Source: Isoetes taiwanensis
Lineage: Eukaryota; Streptophyta; Lycopodiopsida; Isoetales; Isoetaceae
Assembly (NCBI GenBank): GCA_021234155.1
Contig: JAJEKV010000004.1
Location: 10,974,109 to 11,038,108, forward strand
Length of the DNA: 64,000 nt
Direction: 5' to 3'
Part shown: in pieces, positions 59,920 through 64,000 of the stretch
Numbering within the stretch: the first letter of the stretch is position 1
How the letters are laid out: every line of letters begins with the position of its first letter
Made by a program: the position numbers and the translations under genes
Notes under the pieces: model-generated
The model's input: only the letters and a program-made list of their open reading frames with translations
Database searches by the model: none
Told to the model about the DNA's origin: nothing

Positions 59920-60055
59920 CTCGATTGATCTTGGGATTGAAGGCGGGTCGATTGATCTTGGGTCGATGATCTTGGGCGCTCAAGACGGGTCGATAATATT
60001 CGGATTGAAGGCGCTCAAGACGAATCGATTGAGGGCGTTCAAGACGGGTGATCTT
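59920..60055. repeat. CAAGACGGGTCGATTGA tandem words
   Basis: Imperfect units of about 20-30 bp (GGCGCTCAAGACGGGTCGAT). They lie between the divergent minus-strand exon at 59.6-59.9 kb and the plus-strand gene starting at 60325, so the shared promoter region is repetitive. Confidence 0.65.
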
Positions 60056-62188
60056 CTGAGAGTAGGTGGCCGATTAGGTGGTAGTAGCTTGCCACATATG
60101 CGTTTCTTGAAAATAAGAATTAATTGTTTTCTTGAAATTGCACTAAAAAGAAAAGCACATTTTAAAATTGTAAATGAGCGGGACGGGCAGTTAATTTAGG
60201 CGGTATAATTTTAAAATGACGCGAATTTAAATTTACGGTTCTAATCTGATGGCTTAGATTATCAATGCATACATATAAGTTTAAACCAAAACTCCAGTCT
60301 CATATTATCCGCACTTGCAGTTCTATGACATCTAGAGGATCTGGCAGCCGCGACCGAGGCGCAGGTAGAGGTGGGCGACAGGAAGCAACCCTGGAGCTTG
60401 TTGAACAAGCAGAAAGCACAAATCCAGCTAGCGCCTCAGGTATTAATCAGTGTTTTTGTTCTATATTTTATTTCTGTGTCCTTTTTGTTAGCTTTTTAGG
60501 ATGTTTTTCTTTAATAGTGGAGTTATTATCCGATAAGAATCATATGTCCTCTAATACTTGAGTTCATATGTCCCAAAATGTATGCAAATATATGCAAAAT
60601 GTTATGCAAATATATGTATGTGTTTATGTTGTGTTTTCTTTCAATGTTCTATGCTGTTTTAATCTTGTATACTTAGTTGAACAGTATTCAGTAGTTAGTT
60701 GTGCTTTTTATAGTTAGTTGTGTCTTGAGATGAAGATTGAACTCTTTAAGGTCACTTCTAAAGCGCGCCAAGCGCGTATTTGTTGCAAATTTTCCAAGCA
60801 TTAGGGTTAGTTTCTTATCTTTCGATTCTGTAATGACAAACTACTTTTGATTCGGACAAAACGCCCCTGGCGCAGTTTAATAAGTCATTACGTTAGTTTC
60901 TTTTCCTTCGAATCTATATTGACAAAACGCCCCTGGCGCAATTTAATAAATTTATAATCTCTCTTCAGTTTTAAAACGCGCCAAGCGCGTTTTTGTTGCA
61001 TACGTTGCAAGTTAGTATATATTTTAGCATTAAAAGATTAACCATGTACTGTAATTTTGCAGGAACATAAAAAAACATCAAAAGGAAAACCAAACACAGT
61101 GAGATCTCTTCAGCCCAGAAAAAGCAAAGGACAGATGAAGATGTTACCGTTACAGACCTGCAGCATGTATTGACGTTAGAAGATACATCTGGAATTATAA
61201 AGGCTCAGGTAGAACCTCCATGTCCAGAAGAAGATCTTATAGAGGGGTCAGAATGGTATGTCGAGATCTTCAAAACTGGTGGGAAGACGGACCCTATATT
61301 CATGTCTAGGGTAAGAGAGACTGATCAAATGAAGAAGCAGGGAATTCTTATCACATGCGAAGAACATGACAATTCTTCTTGTTCAGTGTTAGTTGAAGTG
61401 GGCCAAAAAAATAAGAAGAGCCTAAAGAAGATCAGTCGATGCAGTTCTAGCTCTTTTAAAGAGACTACATTAAGATCAGACGACACGGCCGATTCCCTCT
61501 TCAAATTTGGCTGGACAGTTGGCGAGCCATTGACGCCTAAAAGAATATGCGAAGGGCTTTCAGCTGTTCGACGAGCCATCAGCACGAGGCCCTCGGGCAA
61601 TGTCTACCTATAGATTAGGCAGTGAAGGATAAGGAAGATGCTAGTTCTAGAGGCAGGGACACTACAGAAGTGACAGCAGGCCTTACAAGTGATGATGACA
61701 AGGCCAGGCAGTTGGAGGCAATGAGCAATGAAAAAATATGCTGACAAGTATCCACTGGGCCTGAACTTCACCCATCCAGTCCACGTGGATAAGCTTTTCA
61801 GGTCCACTAAAGCCATTTATGTCAGCAGAAGGTACGACAAGCAGCACTCCTTGGAGATAGTGAACAACATGATCGAAAATCCAGGGCAGGTGCCAATGCC
61901 TGCAGATGTAGTGTCTTACGATACGAGAACAAAGAAGGTAATCATGTGGAGCAAGCTGGAGAACTTCATCGACAACCAAGACGTACATTTCATGATAATA
62001 GATGGCCAGCACTCAATTGAGGCCCAGAAGGTTCTGATCAGGAAGGCACAGAATACTGGAAATTAGCTGTTCTATAAGCTGTATTCTGTCAGAAACTGCC
62101 GGTTCCTGAGCGGTTCAACAACACCTGCCGAGCTTGCCGAAATAAGTGCACTGCTTAACGACATGGGAAAAACTTTTCTGTACAAAAG

Positions 62189-62770
62189 GTAACTCTCTTA
62201 CCCTTTTTTTCGTTTTCGTATTAGTCAAATAGCGCCAGGCGCGATTTCCTTATTTAAAATCGCGCCAGGCGCGATTTCTTTATTTAAAATCGTGCCAGGC
62301 GCGATTTGCCTACTTTAAAGAGAAAAGGTTGCCAAGAATGGTAGCCGTATCTCTTCAAATAAACAAATCACGCCTGGCGCGATTTCATATTAGAATGCAA
62401 ATCGCGCCACGCGCGATTTGCCTACTCTGAGGAGAAACAACTACCTATCATTCAAGGCAGCCGTTTCTCCTCAGAGTAGGCAAATCGCGCGTGGTGCGAC
62501 TGGCGCGATTTGCTTATTTGAAGAGAAATGGCTACCATTCTAGGCAGCCTTTTCTCTTCAGAGTAGGCAAATCGCGTGTGGCGCGATTTACATTCTAATA
62601 TGAAATCGCGCCAGGTGTGATTTGTTTATTTGAAGAGATACGGCTACCATTCTTGGCAGCCTTTTCTCTTTAGAGTAGGCAAATCGCGCCTGGCGTGATT
62701 TCAAACTGAAAGGATTGTTTGAATCCACGATTAGATGTTAACCTGGAGCTAACAAAGTTATTCTTTGCAG
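62189..62770 (+). other. 582-bp intron filled by palindromes
   Basis: Donor AAAAG|GTAAC and acceptor TTCTTTGCAG|T keep the reading phase (AG+T), supporting this as an intron. Nearly all of it is palindrome array and long inverted repeat. Confidence 0.75.
62227..62701. repeat. GC palindrome sites 11-19 and 150-bp inverted repeat
   Basis: Sites at 62227-62247, 62257-62277 (perfect palindrome), 62287-62307, 62365-62385, 62399-62419, 62482-62511, 62570-62590, 62604-62624 and 62681-62701. The segment 62287-about 62436 is nearly the exact reverse complement of about 62553-62701, and CTCTGAGGAGAAAC...GTTTCTCCTCAGAG pairs inside, making a foldback of about 415 bp. The spacer word GCCTACTCTGAGGAGAAA recurs between sites in both orientations. 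Confidence 0.9.
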
Positions 62771-64000
62771 TCCCTATATAGAGCAACTGCGGCATGCTCG
62801 AAACTAGTGGATTGAATATGGGAAGCCAATGCCGACCAGACAGGGCCAGTCCAAAAGCGCTGAATTCAAGTTGCTGGAATGGACACTTTGTCAGACGATA
62901 ATACAGGACAAAACTAAGAGCACCAGATCAAAGAAAAAAAAAGGAGATGAAAAGGAAGATGCTGCCGAAGTCCAAACTGTACCCAAGGATGCCTGCAAAA
63001 TAATTTTTTCTTCAGATCAGCTATGGGAGAAATGGAATGAATTCTGGGATGCCTACGTGGAGAAGAAGTTGCCAGATTCACAAGGCAGATTTCCTCCTGT
63101 TGACACATCAATTTTTGATCTCCATACAACAAAGACGAGGAAGGCCCACGGATTGGACGATGAAGAACTGATCTCAGTTCTGGACAGGTGCATCAAAAAG
63201 GAAATCCTTTATAAGAAAACCTCAGCAACCAAGGACAGGGAATCATTTGAAGAGGCATGCGACCAACTGAAAAATATTAGAGTGCTCAAGAAGGCAGTTG
63301 GGGAGGAATTACAAAGGCTTACAGGGGACTGGTCGTTGTCGGAGCTAGGACTCATGCAAAAATACAACGTCTCCAACGACGACCTGAAGAAGTATGTCTT
63401 TTGGTCCAAAGACTTTGTCAAACAGCAGAAGTTGAAGAACGTTGCAAACCTTAAAGGGATTCACACGAGAGTTGCATCTAGCTTAAAAAGAAACGTCGCA
63501 TTGGTGAAGCAGACCCCGGAGACGGAATCCACATTCTTTTATCAAGTGTCCACTGGTTTCAAGTGTGCATTTCCAGACGTGGGTGTAGGTCCCCATGATA
63601 TCACACTATTCGTGCTTGATAGCCGAGGCACCAGATGGTCGCTTGAAGACTATAATACGTTCTACAACATATGCTGTGGTTGCACGATGGAAATGAATTA
63701 CACAATTGTCACTATATGCCCCTCCGACATGTCCTACGCATATGCTCTAACTGCTGCAAATGACTTAGAATGCGTCAAAGTCATACGACAGGCGATCCTC
63801 ATAGATGAAAACAGGGACAGTGAATTTAACACAGCAAGTAAAATTTCTCATGTGCTTATCATTCTGATAGCCATGATGGGTGATAAGGAATATGAAAGGC
63901 TTAAGGGAAAACCAGATGGAGAAAAACTTGCATGGCAGTGCTATCAGCTAGATGAACGCGTCCTGCGAAACGTCTTCTATCTGGAGCAAGAAGATAAGGG

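Larger units (their letters stand above)
58552..60994. repeat. GC palindrome sites 1-10 (scattered)
   Basis: Ten near copies of a 21-bp odd palindrome whose half is AAATCGCGCC around a central A/T. Sites: 58552-58572, 58606-58625, 58661-58680, 58711-58730, 59251-59269, 59312-59334, 60761-60780, 60858-60878, 60924-60944, 60973-60994. All keep a GCGCC-GGCGC-like core in AT-rich surroundings. None lies in the long coding blocks. Confidence 0.9.
60325..64000 (+). pseudogene. split gene with ParB-like DGQHS motif, runs off the window
   Basis: Exon 1, 60325-60439, encodes an RG-rich start (MTSRGSGSRDRGAGRGGRQE). Exon 2, 61063-62188, has TFT-type conserved blocks: YPLGLNFTHPVHVDKLF, AIYVSRRYDKQHSLEIVNNM, VSYDTRTKKVIMWSKLENF and FMIIDGQHSIEAQKVLI. 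Exon 3, 62771 onward, has PYIEQLRHARN-stop-WIEYGKP, a KKKKGDEKEDAAE linker and then nearly 400 open codons (WEKWNEFWDAYVEKK, TLFVLDSRGTRWSLEDYN, NYTIVTICPSDMSYAY). The DGQHS block recalls the DGQHR/ParB-like fold. The C-terminal part recalls a degenerate class I methyltransferase, but this is weak. Splice phases fit. Lesions: TAA 61068-61070, TAG 61611-61613, TAG 62064-62066 and TAG 62805-62807, with frameshifts near 61615 and 61732. Confidence 0.6.

Overview
The window looks like nuclear DNA of a land plant. It has split genes with canonical GT/AG introns, a plant-type cytosolic aldolase, a plant CHR19/SMARCAD1-type remodeller, PPR and LRR-kinase gene relics, and a dense load of decayed retrotransposons, Helitron-like and foldback DNA. 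I cannot name the species. The repeat-rich, gene-poor texture and many PPR relics would fit a large-genome plant, possibly a seedless one, but that is a guess.

Only two genes look intact. 2.4-6.1 kb (minus) holds a 12-exon SNF2 remodeller whose exons join into one 825-residue frame. 34.6-36.2 kb (minus) holds a two-exon fructose-bisphosphate aldolase of exactly 358 residues with a G-box upstream.

8.1-10.7 kb has a tRNA-like SINE and an internally deleted Ty3/gypsy element with its 3' LTR. 10.9-19.9 kb is one long minus-strand LINE (ORF1, endonuclease, RT, C-terminal Cys/His segment). It is split by a solo LTR with a 5-bp target duplication and by a 3.2-kb insert carrying an intron-containing ASHH3-like SET-gene fragment, itself broken by a MITE. 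More copies of the LINE family lie at 37.9-39.7, 40.3-41.5, 41.6, 47.7-48.7 and 48.9-49.5 kb. Their 3' ends share a short motif followed by different microsatellites, and the SINEs end the same way.

20-33 kb is intergenic DNA with relics: PPR fragments, a DCAF8-like WD40 relic, an LRR-kinase first exon, a non-autonomous LTR element with an unrecognised acidic ORF, and a possible small spliced gene at 32-33 kb. 42.9-47.0 kb carries a RING (BRCA1/BARD1-like) relic and ends in a classical Helitron 3' terminus. 49.5-50.3 kb is an LTR whose ends form a 194-bp inverted repeat, followed by a primer-binding site.

52.3-64.0 kb is the most unusual part. A 2.8-kb minus-strand transposon-type gene (DUF7869-like) is followed by satellite-like arrays and a duplicated tRNA-like unit. 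After that comes a split plus-strand gene with a 'DGQHS' ParB-like motif that runs off the window. Around and inside that gene are 19 copies of a GC-rich palindrome in an AT-rich setting, and its large intron folds into a roughly 415-bp hairpin built from them. The premature stops in both genes are of the kind produced by single C-to-T changes.
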